DNA of 64,000 bases from Streptomyces roseoverticillatus (GCF_000719265.1 NZ_JOFL01000015.1:67773-131772); one strand, 5' to 3'; shown: positions 8,877 through 18,331, counted from the stretch's first letter. The notes: generated by a model from the sequence alone, not told the origin. Program-made: numbers and translations.

Positions 8877-8958
8877 ACGGCAGTTTTCGGCCACTCCTGC
8901 CGAGAGTTTTCGGTCACAGGACTCTTGACGAGCCCTTAACCGTGCAGAAAACTGCCGT
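8877..8958 (+). repeat. Inverted and direct repeats in the gylR-glpF gap
   Basis: ACGGCAGTTTTC (8877-8888) is repeated as its exact complement at 8947-8958, a 12-bp inverted repeat 58 bp apart. A related direct copy, AGTTTTCGGTCAC (8905-8917), matches AGTTTTCGGCCAC at 8882-8894 in 12 of 13 positions. They surround a TTGACG (8925-8930) that could be a -35 box. Probable binding sites of an unidentified factor. Confidence 0.4.
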
Positions 8959-8963
8959 GCATC

Positions 8964-8992
8964 GGTCGGCATTGTCGAACACCTAACGACAA
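8964..8992 (+). promoter_or_regulatory. GylR-type operator region upstream of glpF
   Basis: Bases 8964-8981 are the inverted match of the gylR operator (15/18). They overlap a second element, TTGTCG-N9-CGACAA (8972-8992). The cluster lies about 120 bp before the glpF start, where the operon promoter is expected. The rest of the 8808-9108 gap holds the repeats at 8877-8958 and no gene. Confidence 0.6.
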
Positions 8993-9108
8993 TATTCGCT
9001 ATGGTGGACACTGCCGCGGGCCGATCGAAGCTCTCCATCGGAGAGCTGCGGACCACCGGAGGGACCCGGGGTCCGCCTTCCCCTGGACGAAGGACAAAGG
9101 AGTCGCGG

Positions 9109-9891
9109 GTGTCCAGCTCCGACATCTTCACCGGTGAGCTCATCGGTACCGCAGTGTTGATCCTGCTCGGCGGCGGCGTCTGCGCCGCCGTCACCCTGAA
9201 GCGTTCGAAGGCGCAGAACGCGGGCTGGCTCGCCATCACGTTCGGCTGGGGCTTCGCCGTCCTGACCGGTGCCTACATCGGCGCCAAGTCCGGCGCGCAC
9301 CTCAACCCCGCCGTCACCCTCGGCCTCGCCATCGACGGCGCCGTCAAGTGGAGCGACGTGCCGCTCTACATCGGCTCCCAGCTGCTGGGCGCGATGATCG
9401 GTGCCGGGCTGGTGTGGCTCGCCTACTACGGCCAGTTCAAGGCCCACCTGACGGACCCGGAGCTGGTCTCGACCCTGAACCCCGCCGAGGGCATGGTCGA
9501 CCAGACCGCGACCCCGCAGGCCGGCCCGGTGCTGGGCATCTTCTCCACCGGCCCCGAGATCCGCAACGTGGTGCAGAACCTCGTCACCGAGATCATCGGC
9601 ACCGCCGCCCTGGTGCTGTTCATCCTCACCATGGGTCTGACCAAGGGACTGGCCACCAGCGGCACGGGCACCCTCATGGTCGCCCTCGTCGTCGTCGGCA
9701 TCGGCCTCTCGCTCGGCGGCCCGACCGGATACGCCATCAACCCCGCCCGGGACCTGGGCCCGCGCATCGTGCACGCGCTGCTGCCGCTGCCGAACAAGGG
9801 CGGCTCCGACTGGGGCTACGCGTGGATCCCGGTGGCCGGCCCGCTCATCGGCGCCGCCCTGGCCGCAGGCATCCACAAGATCGCGTTCTGA
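9109..9891 (+). CDS. glpF: Glycerol uptake facilitator (MIP/aquaglyceroporin)
   Basis: A 260-residue channel of the major intrinsic protein family that lets glycerol diffuse across the cytoplasmic membrane. Both half-helix motifs are present: HLNPAVT (Asn66) and [11 protein letters not shown] (Asn211). The residues around the second motif, with Arg214 and an Asp two positions on, are typical of glycerol channels rather than water channels. GTG 9109 is chosen because AAAGGAG lies 7 nt upstream; the same frame is open to 9001 but encodes no family sequence there. First gene of glpF-glpK-glpD, 41 bp before glpK. Confidence 0.94.
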   Translation: MSSSDIFTGELIGTAVLILLGGGVCAAVTLKRSKAQNAGWLAITFGWGFAVLTGAYIGAKSGAHLNPAVTLGLAIDGAVKWSDVPLYIGSQLLGAMIGAGLVWLAYYGQFKAHLTDPELVSTLNPAEGMVDQTATPQAGPVLGIFSTGPEIRNVVQNLVTEIIGTAALVLFILTMGLTKGLATSGTGTLMVALVVVGIGLSLGGPTGYAINPARDLGPRIVHALLPLPNKGGSDWGYAWIPVAGPLIGAALAAGIHKIAF

Positions 9892-9932
9892 TCACCCGCC
9901 GAGACCCTTCCGACCTCAGGAGCAGACACACC

Positions 9933-11459
9933 ATGACCGACGCGCACAACCAGGGCCCGTTCATCGCGGCGATCGACCAGGGCACCACCTCCTCCCGCTG
10001 CATCGTCTTCGACCGCGACGGACGCATCGTCTCCGTCGACCAGAAGGAGCACGAGCAGATCTTCCCGAAGCCGGGCTGGGTCGAGCACGACGCCAAGGAG
10101 ATCTGGACCAACGTCCAGGAGGTCGTCGCCGGCGCCGTGGAGAAGGCGGGCATCACCGCCGCCGACGTCAAGGCCATCGGCATCACCAACCAGCGCGAGA
10201 CCACGCTGCTGTGGGACAAGAACACGGGCGAGCCGGTCTACAACGCCATCGTCTGGCAGGACACCCGCACCGACGCGCTCTGCAAGGAGCTCGGCCGCAA
10301 CGTCGGCCAGGACCGCTTCCGCCGTGAGACCGGCCTGCCGCTGGCCTCCTACTTCTCCGGCCCGAAGGTCCGCTGGCTGCTGGACAACGTCGAGGGCCTG
10401 CGCGAGCGCGCCGAGGCCGGCGACATCCTCTTCGGCACCATGGACTCCTGGGTCATCTGGAACCTCACCGGCGGTGCCGAGGGCGGCGTCCACGTGACCG
10501 ACGTCACCAACGCCTCCCGCACGATGCTGATGAACCTCCGCAGCCTCGACTGGGACGAGCGCATCCTGGAGTCGATGGAGATCCCGGCCGCCGTGCTGCC
10601 GGAGATCCGCTCCTCCGCCGAGGTCTACGGCACCGCCAAGGGCGGCGCCCTCGCCGGCGTGCCCGTCGCCTCCGCGCTCGGCGACCAGCAGGCGGCCCTC
10701 TTCGGCCAGACCTGCTTCTCCGAGGGCGAGGCCAAGTCGACCTACGGCACCGGCACGTTCATGCTGATGAACACCGGCGACGAGCCCGTCAACTCCTACA
10801 ACGGCCTGCTGACCACCGTCGGCTACCGCATCGGCGACCAGAAGCCCGTCTACGCCCTCGAGGGCTCCATCGCCGTCACCGGCTCCCTCGTGCAGTGGAT
10901 GCGCGACCAGATGGGCCTGATCAAGAGCGCCGCCGAGATCGAGACGCTCGCCAGCTCCGTCGAGGACAACGGCGGCGCCTACTTCGTGCCGGCCTTCTCC
11001 GGCCTGTTCGCCCCCTACTGGCGCTCCGACGCGCGCGGCGTGATCGCGGGCCTGACCCGCTACGTCACCAAGGCGCACATCGCCCGCGCCGTGCTTGAGG
11101 CCACCGCCTGGCAGACCCGCGAGATCACCGACGCCATGACCAAGGACTCCGGCGTCGAGCTGACCGCACTCAAGGTCGACGGCGGCATGACCTCCAACAA
11201 CTTGCTGATGCAGACCCTCTCGGACTTCCTGGACGCACCCGTCGTGCGCCCGATGGTCGCCGAGACGACCTGCCTCGGCGCTGCCTACGCCGCCGGCCTG
11301 GCCGTCGGCTTCTGGCCGGACACCGACGCGCTGCGCGCCAACTGGCGCCGGGCCGCCGAGTGGACCCCCCGCATGGACGCGGACACGCGTGACCGCGAGT
11401 ACAAGAGCTGGCTCAAGGCCGTCGAGCGGACCATGGGCTGGATCGAGGACGAGGAGTAA
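9933..11459 (+). CDS. glpK: Glycerol kinase
   Basis: A 508-residue FGGY-family kinase that phosphorylates glycerol to glycerol 3-phosphate and traps it in the cell. It has the N-terminal phosphate-binding [10 protein letters not shown] near residue 12, the substrate-loop ITNQRETT, and C-terminal [10 protein letters not shown] and [12 protein letters not shown] typical of the second FGGY domain. ATG 9933 follows CAGGAG. Its stop codon is separated from glpD by 2 nt, so the two are tightly coupled. The product is also the reported GylR inducer, which would close a regulatory loop. Confidence 0.96.
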   Translation: MTDAHNQGPFIAAIDQGTTSSRCIVFDRDGRIVSVDQKEHEQIFPKPGWVEHDAKEIWTNVQEVVAGAVEKAGITAADVKAIGITNQRETTLLWDKNTGEPVYNAIVWQDTRTDALCKELGRNVGQDRFRRETGLPLASYFSGPKVRWLLDNVEGLRERAEAGDILFGTMDSWVIWNLTGGAEGGVHVTDVTNASRTMLMNLRSLDWDERILESMEIPAAVLPEIRSSAEVYGTAKGGALAGVPVASALGDQQAALFGQTCFSEGEAKSTYGTGTFMLMNTGDEPVNSYNGLLTTVGYRIGDQKPVYALEGSIAVTGSLVQWMRDQMGLIKSAAEIETLASSVEDNGGAYFVPAFSGLFAPYWRSDARGVIAGLTRYVTKAHIARAVLEATAWQTREITDAMTKDSGVELTALKVDGGMTSNNLLMQTLSDFLDAPVVRPMVAETTCLGAAYAAGLAVGFWPDTDALRANWRRAAEWTPRMDADTRDREYKSWLKAVERTMGWIEDEE

Positions 11460-11461
11460 TC

Positions 11462-13069
11462 ATGACAACCCCGCAGAGCGTTCCGACCCTGGGAACGCAC
11501 CCGGCTGCCGGCGCCAACCCGGGCCGCGCCGAGACCCGGGAACGGCTGTCCAAGGCGACGTACGACCTCCTGGTGATCGGTGGCGGCATCCTGGGCACCT
11601 CGGTGGCCTGGCACGCCGCGCAGTCCGGCCTGCGGGTCGCGATGGTGGACGCCGGCGACTTCGCCGGCGCCACCTCCTCCGCCTCCTCCAAGCTGGTCCA
11701 CGGCGGTCTGCGCTACCTGCAGACCGGCGCGGTCAAGCTGGTCGCGGAGAACCACCACGAGCGGCGGGTGCTGGCCAAGGACGTGGCCCCGCACCTGGTC
11801 AACCCGCTCACCTTCTACCTGCCCGTGTACAAGGGCGGCCCGGTCGGCGCGGCCAAGCTCGGCGCCGGTGTCTTCGCCTACTCGGCGCTGTCCGCCTTCG
11901 GCGACGGCGTGGGCAAGGTGATCTCCCCGGCGAAGGCCAAGGCCGACAACCCCGGTCTGCGCACGGACAACCTGAAGGCCGTCGCGGTCTACTACGACCA
12001 CCAGATGAACGACTCCCGCGTGGCCGTCATGACGGTCCGTGCGGCGGTCGAGTCCGGTGCCGTGGTGCTCAACCACGCCGAGGTGACCGGCCTGCGCTTC
12101 ACGCACGGCAAGGTCACCGGCGCCGAGCTCAAGGACCGCCTGGACGGCACCGAGTTCGGCATCGACGCGCGCGTCGTCCTCAACGCCACCGGCCCGTGGG
12201 TGGACCACCTGCGCAAGCTGGAAGACAAGGGCGCCGCGCCGTCGATCCGCCTCTCCAAGGGCGCGCACATCGTGATGAAGCGCAAGTCGCCGTGGAAGGC
12301 CGCCATGGCCACCCCGATCGACAAGTACCGCATCACCTTCGCCCTGCCGTGGGAGGACCAGCTGCTGCTGGGCACCACGGACACCCAGTACGAGGGCGAC
12401 CCGGCGGACGTGCGCGCCACCGAGGCGGACATCCAGCAGATCCTCGACGAGGCGGCGTTCTCCATCCAGGACGCGGACCTCGACCGCGACCTCATGACGT
12501 ACGCCTTCGCCGGCCTGCGCGTGCTGCCCGGCGGTCCGGGCGACGTCTCCCAGGCCAAGCGCGAGACGGTCGTCTCCGAGGGCAAGGGCGGCATGCTCTC
12601 CGTCGCCGGCGGCAAGTGGACGACCTACCGCCACATCGGCCGCACGGTCATGAAGAAGCTCGCCCAGGTGCCCGGCAGCCCGCTGACCGAGGACATGGAG
12701 CCCATCTCCAGCCTCGTCCGCCGCACCCCGCTGCCCGGCGTCGCCAACCCCAACGCGGTCGCCCACCGCCTGCTCGTCGACCGCGAGCCCGGCACCCGCA
12801 TGGACCCGCTGACCGCCCGCCACCTCGCCTCGCACTACGGCTCGCTGTCCTTCGACATCGCGCGCCTGGTCAACGAGAACCCCGAGCTCGGCGAGCGCAT
12901 CCACCCCGACGGCCCGGAGATCTGGGCCCAGGTCGTCTACGCCCGCGACCACGAGTGGGCCGAGACCGTCGACGACGTCCTGCGCCGCCGCACGACCCTG
13001 ACCATCCGCGGCCTGGACGACGAAAACGTCCGTGCCCGGGTCAAGGACATGCTGGCCGACCAGGGCTGA
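11462..13069 (+). CDS. glpD: Aerobic glycerol-3-phosphate dehydrogenase
   Basis: A 535-residue FAD-dependent dehydrogenase oxidising glycerol 3-phosphate to dihydroxyacetone phosphate at the membrane, passing electrons to quinone. The N-terminal dinucleotide-binding motif is visible as VIGGGILGTSVAWHA. The GATSSASSKLVHGGLRYLQ stretch and the C-terminal dehydrogenase cap domain (from about residue 380) are family hallmarks. Start ATG 11462 lies 2 nt after glpK and depends on a ribosome site inside glpK. It closes the glycerol operon and is followed by an 18-bp-stem terminator. Confidence 0.96.
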   Translation: MTTPQSVPTLGTHPAAGANPGRAETRERLSKATYDLLVIGGGILGTSVAWHAAQSGLRVAMVDAGDFAGATSSASSKLVHGGLRYLQTGAVKLVAENHHERRVLAKDVAPHLVNPLTFYLPVYKGGPVGAAKLGAGVFAYSALSAFGDGVGKVISPAKAKADNPGLRTDNLKAVAVYYDHQMNDSRVAVMTVRAAVESGAVVLNHAEVTGLRFTHGKVTGAELKDRLDGTEFGIDARVVLNATGPWVDHLRKLEDKGAAPSIRLSKGAHIVMKRKSPWKAAMATPIDKYRITFALPWEDQLLLGTTDTQYEGDPADVRATEADIQQILDEAAFSIQDADLDRDLMTYAFAGLRVLPGGPGDVSQAKRETVVSEGKGGMLSVAGGKWTTYRHIGRTVMKKLAQVPGSPLTEDMEPISSLVRRTPLPGVANPNAVAHRLLVDREPGTRMDPLTARHLASHYGSLSFDIARLVNENPELGERIHPDGPEIWAQVVYARDHEWAETVDDVLRRRTTLTIRGLDDENVRARVKDMLADQG

Positions 13070-13088
13070 TCCGCCGGTACCTGCCGCG

Positions 13089-13129
13089 GCCCCGGGGGCG
13101 GGACACCCTGCGTGTCCCGCCCCCGGGGC
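13089..13129 (+). terminator. Terminator of the glycerol operon
   Basis: Perfect 18-nt arms (13089-13106 and 13112-13129) with a 5-nt loop, then GTCCCCTTTT. It begins 19 bp after the glpD stop. Confidence 0.88.
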
Positions 13130-13199
13130 GTCCCCTTTTCGCCACAGGGCAACTGACCTGCTCTTTTTGTCGTCCCTAAGAGAAAACGAGGGGGACGAG

Positions 13200-14264
13200 A
13201 TGAAGAAGCAGGCCGGCCGGGCCCTGGCGGCCAGACTGCGCGCATGGCGCCCGCGCAGGAAGACGGCGATACGGGTCGTACTGGCCCTCGTCCTGGTCGT
13301 GCTGGCACCCGTCGTCGCGGCGGGCAGCGTGCTGCGAGCCTCGTACGCCGGAACGCCCGCCGCCGACGCCGTCACCCGCGGCCGCGACGCCGTATGGCTC
13401 GGCCACGCGTGGCTCGACGGACGGCGCGGGCCCGCGGACATCGCCGCGCTCAAACGCAACCTCGCCGGCACCGGCATGCGCGACCTGTACATCCACGCGG
13501 GCCCGCTGGAGCACGACGGCACCCTGCCCGCCACCGCCTACCCGGACGCCCGCCGGATGATCGGCGTCCTGCACCGCGAACTGCCCGGCGTCCGCATCCA
13601 GGCCTGGCTGGGCGACAAGCTGGTGCGCCCCGGCGAGGGCTCGGGCGGCCTGCGCCTGGACGACCCGCGGGCCCGCGCCGCCGTCGTCGAGAGCGCGCGG
13701 CAGGTGATGCGGGCCGGCTTCGAGGGCGTCCACCTCGACGTCGAACCCGTCCGCACCGGCGACCGCGGCTTCCTCGCCCTGCTGGGCGCCCTGCACCCGG
13801 CGGTGCGGGGCGCCGGGGGAGTGCTGTCGGTCGCCGCCCAGCAGATCGACCCGGTGCCCGCGATGCACGCCGCCGCCCGCCTGGCCGGCAGCCCCAAGTG
13901 GTGGACGCAGCGCTACTTCGCCCAGGTCGCGCGCCGCACCGACCAGATCGCGGTCATGTCGTACGACACGGCCCTGCCCGTCGAGAGCCTCTACGGCGGC
14001 TACGTCGCCCGGCAGACGGAGCTCGCCCTGCAGGTCACGCCCGCCGGCACCGACCTGCTGATGGGCCTGCCCTTCTACCACACGGACGATCTCGGCCACC
14101 ACGGTCACGCCGAGACGGCCGCGGCGGCCGTCCGCGGAGCGCGGCTCGGCCTGTCCCGCGAGGACCACGGCCGCACGCACTTCGGACTGGCGCTCTACGT
14201 GGACTTCGCCGCCACCGAGGACGACTGGCGCGCCTATCGGAACGGTTGGGGCGCAAGGGGCTGA
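13200..14264 (+). CDS. Membrane-anchored GH18-like (TIM-barrel) hypothetical protein
   Basis: A 354-residue protein with a basic N-terminus and one hydrophobic segment (about 24-46), then an extracytoplasmic domain. The motif FEGVHLDVEPV (Asp180, Glu182) and the spacing of WLGHAWLDG, AVMSYDTALP and LMGLPFYH resemble the beta-strand ends of glycoside hydrolase family 18-type barrels, so a glycosidase or chitinase-like fold is plausible. The full DxxDxDxE signature is not present and substrate is unknown. ATG 13200 follows GAGGGGGACGAG. It stands alone after the glpD terminator. Confidence 0.7.
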   Translation: MKKQAGRALAARLRAWRPRRKTAIRVVLALVLVVLAPVVAAGSVLRASYAGTPAADAVTRGRDAVWLGHAWLDGRRGPADIAALKRNLAGTGMRDLYIHAGPLEHDGTLPATAYPDARRMIGVLHRELPGVRIQAWLGDKLVRPGEGSGGLRLDDPRARAAVVESARQVMRAGFEGVHLDVEPVRTGDRGFLALLGALHPAVRGAGGVLSVAAQQIDPVPAMHAAARLAGSPKWWTQRYFAQVARRTDQIAVMSYDTALPVESLYGGYVARQTELALQVTPAGTDLLMGLPFYHTDDLGHHGHAETAAAAVRGARLGLSREDHGRTHFGLALYVDFAATEDDWRAYRNGWGARG

Positions 14265-14402
14265 GGAAGAGCCCGTACAGGGGCTGCGACCGGGCCGCGG
14301 GGAGGTCGTAGTCTTGGGGTCGCACAACAGAGCAGCAGAAGAATCCGCAAGGAACAGCAACCGGAGCCACCGTGCGGGGGCCCGGTCGGAAGGAGGCGCT
14401 GG

Positions 14403-15374
14403 GTGATCGAGCTTGAGGGGGTACCCGAGCTGATCGACCCGGTCATGATCTGTGCCTTCGAGGGCTGGAACGACGCGGGGGACGCTGCTTCCAGCGCGGT
14501 CGCGCACCTGGAGCGGGAGTGGAAGGGCGAGGTGTTCGGCGCGCTCGACGCCGAGGACTACTACGACTTCCAGGTCAACCGCCCCACGGTCTGGCTCGAC
14601 GGCGGGGTCCGCAAGGTCACGTGGCCGACGACCAGGCTGTCCGTCGTGCGCACCGGCGGCGACGGCAAGGGGGCACCGCGCGACCTCGTGCTGGTGCGCG
14701 GCATCGAGCCCAGCATGCGCTGGCGCTCGTTCTGCAACGAGATCCTGGGCTTCGCCCACGAGCTCGGCGTGGAGCTGGTGGTCGTCCTGGGCTCGCTGCT
14801 CGGGGACACCCCGCACACGCGGCCCGTGCCGGTCAGCGGCGTCACCTCCGACCCCGACCTCGCGCGGACCATGGACCTGGAGGAGTCCCGCTACGAGGGC
14901 CCGACCGGGATCGTCGGCATCCTCCAGGAGGCCTGCACCCACGCCGGAGTCCCGGCGGTGAGCCTGTGGGCGGCCGTCCCGCACTACGTCTCGCAGCCGC
15001 CGAACCCGAAGGCCACCCTGGCGCTCCTGAACCGCCTGGAGGACCTGATCGACCTGCGCATCCCGCTCGGCGAGCTGCCGGAGGACGCGCGGGCCTGGCA
15101 GCTGGGCGTCGACCAGCTGGCGGCCGAGGACAGCGAGGTCGCCGAGTACGTGCAGTCCCTGGAGGAGGCGCGCGACACGGCCGACCTGCCGGAGGCCTCC
15201 GGAGAGGCCATCGCACGCGAGTTCGAGCGCTATCTGCGCCGCCGCGACCCGCAGTCCGGCGACGGCTCGTACCTGCGCGACACCACCAGCGGGCGCACGC
15301 GCCCGCAGCGGTCGCCGAAGGACGAGGGGACGGTGCCCGAGGAGGAGACCGAGAGCCCCGAGGACGAGGCCTGA
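14403..15374 (+). CDS. PAC2 family protein (proteasome-assembly-chaperone-like)
   Basis: A 323-residue protein beginning IELEGVPELIDPVMICAFEGWNDAGDAAS, with the VLGSLLGDTPHTRP and YEGPTGIVGILQ stretches characteristic of actinobacterial PAC2-domain proteins. The fold is shared with eukaryotic proteasome assembly chaperones and archaeal homologues, but bacterial members have no proven role in proteasome assembly. The last 40 residues are charged and low-complexity. GTG 14403 follows GGAGGCGCTG. It lies about 11 kb from the proteasome operon and is not co-transcribed with it. Confidence 0.88.
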   Translation: MIELEGVPELIDPVMICAFEGWNDAGDAASSAVAHLEREWKGEVFGALDAEDYYDFQVNRPTVWLDGGVRKVTWPTTRLSVVRTGGDGKGAPRDLVLVRGIEPSMRWRSFCNEILGFAHELGVELVVVLGSLLGDTPHTRPVPVSGVTSDPDLARTMDLEESRYEGPTGIVGILQEACTHAGVPAVSLWAAVPHYVSQPPNPKATLALLNRLEDLIDLRIPLGELPEDARAWQLGVDQLAAEDSEVAEYVQSLEEARDTADLPEASGEAIAREFERYLRRRDPQSGDGSYLRDTTSGRTRPQRSPKDEGTVPEEETESPEDEA

Positions 15375-15410
15375 GGCGGCTCAGGCGGCTGAGGCGGTGA
15401 CCTGAGGCGC

Positions 15411-15426
15411 CCGGGCCGCGGCCCGG
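15411..15426 (+). terminator. GC palindrome after the PAC2 gene
   Basis: A perfectly self-complementary 16-mer, CCGGGCCGCGGCCCGG, 37 bp past the stop codon, embedded in repeated TGAGGCGG units (15372-15408). Probable terminator without a T-tract. Confidence 0.45.
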
Positions 15427-15532
15427 GGCCCGGGGCCGCCGTGGCGGGGGGTCCGAGGGGCCCCCGATGTGACGAACCTCCGATATTGAAGAGACGTCCG
15501 CAACCGTCCGCCGTACACTTGTCGGTCCGGTG

Positions 15533-15580
15533 AAGGCCGGTTCGCACAGCCCCGCCGTGGGCCGCGCGAGCCGGCCTTCT
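15533..15580 (+). promoter_or_regulatory. Hairpin in the leader of the HAD phosphatase gene
   Basis: GAAGGCCGGTTCGC (15533-15546) pairs with GCGAGCCGGCCTTC (15567-15580), 14 bp with one G-U pair, ending only 25 nt before the start codon. TACACT at 15514-15519 could be the -10 box, placing this hairpin in the 5' leader. It may act as an attenuator or simply end read-through from the PAC2 gene. Confidence 0.4.
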
Positions 15581-15605
15581 CGTCCCCTCAGGAGGTGTGC
15601 CCCGG

Positions 15606-16319
15606 ATGACCAGCAGCATCCCCGTTGCCCCGCCCCGTGCGGCCGCGGGATCCGCCCTGCAGGCGGTCCTGCTCGACATGGACGGCACCCTCGTCGACAC
15701 GGAGGGCTTCTGGTGGGAGGTGGAGGTCGCCGTCTTCGCCGAGCTGGGCCACCAGCTGCTGGAGGAGTACCGCGAGGTCGTCGTCGGCGGCCCGATGGCG
15801 CGCAGCGCCTCCTTCCTCATCCAGGCCACGGGCGCGAAGATCGCCCTGACGGAGCTCACCGTCCTGCTCAACGCGCGCTTCTCCGAGATGATCGGGCGCG
15901 GGGTGCCGCTGATGCCGGGCGCCCGGCGGCTGCTCGCCGAGCTCGCCGCCCACAAGATCCCCGCCGCCCTGGTCTCGGCCTCGCACCGGGAGATCATCGA
16001 CCGCGTGCTGCTCACCCTGGGCCCGGAGAACTTCGCGCTGACCGTCGCGGGCGACGAGACCGAGCGCACCAAGCCGTACCCCGACCCGTATCTGCTGGCG
16101 GCCGCCCGGCTCGGGGCCGAGCCCGGGCGGTGCGCGGTCGTGGAGGACACCCTGACCGGGGTGACGGCCGCGGAGGCGGCCGGCTGCCGGGTGGTGGCGG
16201 TGCCGTCCGTGGCGCCCATCCCGCCCGCCTCCGGGCGGACCGTCGTCGGCTCTCTCGAGGAAGTGGATCTCGGGTTTCTCCGCGGTCTGATCACGGGAAT
16301 GCACCGGCCCGTGCACTGA
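15606..16319 (+). CDS. HAD-superfamily hydrolase (beta-phosphoglucomutase/phosphatase-like)
   Basis: A 237-residue HAD subfamily IA protein. Motif I LLDMDGTLVDTEG carries the nucleophile Asp24 and acid/base Asp26. Motif II is the serine in ALVSASHRE, motif III Lys in TKPYPDPYLLAA, and motif IV AVVEDTLTGVTAA. All catalytic residues are present. The cap insertion after motif I is helical, as in beta-phosphoglucomutase-like enzymes, so the substrate is probably a small sugar or organic phosphate. ATG 15606 is preferred over GTG 15597 because AGGAGG is 12 nt upstream of the ATG but only 3 nt from the GTG. Confidence 0.88.
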   Translation: MTSSIPVAPPRAAAGSALQAVLLDMDGTLVDTEGFWWEVEVAVFAELGHQLLEEYREVVVGGPMARSASFLIQATGAKIALTELTVLLNARFSEMIGRGVPLMPGARRLLAELAAHKIPAALVSASHREIIDRVLLTLGPENFALTVAGDETERTKPYPDPYLLAAARLGAEPGRCAVVEDTLTGVTAAEAAGCRVVAVPSVAPIPPASGRTVVGSLEEVDLGFLRGLITGMHRPVH

Positions 16320-16732
16320 GCGTGCCACGCAGAAAGTTCAAGGAACTCTGGGCGCCGGAACGAGTGTTTTCCGTGACGAATGCGGTGACTTAATTCCCGC
16401 AGCCGCGGGAAAGTCGCCCGAGTGACCTTCGTCACCGCATGCGACGGCGGTGTGTACGGAAACGATCACCCGGTGGTGTCTTCCCGGAGGTTGAAGCGCA
16501 CCCTTGTGTCCCGATTGGTGATCGAGTGCGTGAATCGTTCCGGCATCCGGATATCGGTGAAACCCGCCGCTGTTATCGCCGCGTGATATCGCGTCAACTT
16601 CTCCGTGTTCCGGTGGCACCGGCCCCCGGCACTAATCTTTTCGCGAGAACTTCACGGCTTGCCCGTGGGCCCGCCCACCAGTCCTCGGTAGGGTCCCGGG
16701 AACCGAACGCATCACAGGGAGAACCCCACACA
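16320..16732. other. 413-bp intergenic region with nested inverted repeats
   Basis: No gene is supported here. ATGCGGTGAC (16380-16389) and GTCACCGCAT (16431-16440) form a 10-bp inverted repeat enclosing TTCCCGC/GCGGGAA (16394-16400, 16405-16411), a likely terminator of the HAD gene. GTGGGCCCGCCCAC (16665-16678) is a perfect 6+6 inverted repeat upstream of a TAGGGT (16689-16694) that could be the -10 box of the next gene. The remainder is less GC-rich than the coding DNA and typical of a long Streptomyces promoter region. Confidence 0.55.
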
Positions 16733-18331
16733 ATGAACCGCAAGACGTTGGTGCTGCCGACCGTGGCAGCCCTGCTGGCCCCCGTGCTCGTCGCCTGCGG
16801 CGGGAGCGACGGAGCCGGCAAGGGCGGCGGCGCCATCGTCGTCGGCACCACCGACCGGTTCGAGGAGACCACGGACGCCCCCGCGCCGTTCGACCCGGCC
16901 GCCGCGTACGACATCGGCGTCTGGAACGTTCTCCACAGCACTTTCCAGACCCTGCTGCGGCTGCCCCGCTCCGGCACCACCCCGGTCCCCGACGCCGCGT
17001 CCAAGTGCTCCTGGGGCGACCGCAAGAACGAGCAGTTCCGCTGCACCCTGCGCAGCGGCCTGAAGTTCTCCAACGGGCACGCGCTCACGGCCGAGGACGT
17101 CAAGTTCTCCATCGACCGCGCCCGCGCCATCAACTTCGAGAACGGCCCGGTCTCGCTGCTCAGCAACATCGACCGGGTGGAGACGCCGGGCGAGCTGGAG
17201 GTCGTCTTCCAGCTGAAGACGCCCGACGCGACCTTCCCGCAGAAGATCGCCACCCCGGCCGCCGCCATCGTCGACGCCGAGTCCTACGACAAGAACAAGC
17301 TCGACAACGGCTTCAAGGTCGTCGGCTCCGGCCCGTACACGCTGCAGACCGAGGAGAAGGACGGCCGCGTCGTCAAGGCCGTGCTCAACCGCAACAAGGA
17401 CTACCAGGGCGCCGTCCAGCCGCAGAACGACAAGGTCGAGATGCGCTTCTACGACGACTCCCGGTCGATGGAGAAGGCCCTCAAGTCGGGCGACATCGAC
17501 ATCATGAACCGCACCCTGTCCCCGGACCAGGTCAGCCGCCTGCGCGGGGACGCGAGCAAGGACGTCAAGCTGCTCGAGGCCCCCGGCCAGGAGATCAGCT
17601 ACCTCGCCTTCAACACCGACGACCCGACGGTGAAGAACAAGGCCGTCCGCCAGGCCATGGCCCAGGTCGTCGACCGCGCGGCGCTGGCCCGCGACTCCTA
17701 CGACCGCACCAACGACCCGCTGTACTCTCTCGTGCCCATGGGCATCACCGGTCACCAGAACTCGTTCTCCAACAAGTACGGCGACCCCAGCGCGGAGAAG
17801 GCCCGCGGCATCCTGCGCTCCGGCAACGTCAGCACCCCCGTGCCGCTCACCCTCACCTACACCACCGACCACTACGGTGAGGCCACCGAGAAGTCCTTCA
17901 AGACCCTGCAGAAGCAGCTGAACGACAGCGGTCTGTTCAGCGTCAAGCTCCAGGGCAAGGAGTGGTCCGAGTTCCGTCCCGAGGCCGCCGCCGGCAAGTA
18001 CGCCGTCTACGGCATGGGCTGGTTCCCCGACTTCCCGGACGCCGACAACTTCGTCGCCCCGTTCATCGGCAAGGACAACTTCCTCCGCTCGCCGTACCGG
18101 AACAACAAGATCAGCAACGAGCTGATCCCGGACTCCCGCGAGGCCGCGCAGCGCGAGTCGGCGGCCAAGTACTTCCAGCAGGCTCAGGACATCGTCGCCG
18201 AGGAGGTGCCGGTGCTGCCGCTGTGGCAGGGCAAGCAGTACGTGGCGGCCCGGGAGAACATCACCGGTGCCGAGTGGGCGCTCAACTCCGCCTCCGAGAT
18301 GCAGCCGTGGGAACTCGCCCGCGGCGTGTGA
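16733..18331 (+). CDS. Family 5 (peptide-type) solute-binding lipoprotein
   Basis: A 532-residue extracytoplasmic substrate-binding protein of an ABC importer. The signal peptide ends in a lipobox (VLVAC, Cys22), so it is membrane-anchored. The core has family 5 features: RSGLKFSNGHALTAEDVKFS, the VVGSGPYTL turn, and the C-terminal VPVLPLWQGKQYVA. Family members bind peptides, nickel or other small ligands; this one cannot be specified. ATG 16733 follows CAGGGAGAA. It is followed in tandem by a paralogue (18402), yet no permease or ATPase gene is nearby, so it must use a transporter encoded elsewhere. Confidence 0.9.
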   Translation: MNRKTLVLPTVAALLAPVLVACGGSDGAGKGGGAIVVGTTDRFEETTDAPAPFDPAAAYDIGVWNVLHSTFQTLLRLPRSGTTPVPDAASKCSWGDRKNEQFRCTLRSGLKFSNGHALTAEDVKFSIDRARAINFENGPVSLLSNIDRVETPGELEVVFQLKTPDATFPQKIATPAAAIVDAESYDKNKLDNGFKVVGSGPYTLQTEEKDGRVVKAVLNRNKDYQGAVQPQNDKVEMRFYDDSRSMEKALKSGDIDIMNRTLSPDQVSRLRGDASKDVKLLEAPGQEISYLAFNTDDPTVKNKAVRQAMAQVVDRAALARDSYDRTNDPLYSLVPMGITGHQNSFSNKYGDPSAEKARGILRSGNVSTPVPLTLTYTTDHYGEATEKSFKTLQKQLNDSGLFSVKLQGKEWSEFRPEAAAGKYAVYGMGWFPDFPDADNFVAPFIGKDNFLRSPYRNNKISNELIPDSREAAQRESAAKYFQQAQDIVAEEVPVLPLWQGKQYVAARENITGAEWALNSASEMQPWELARGV

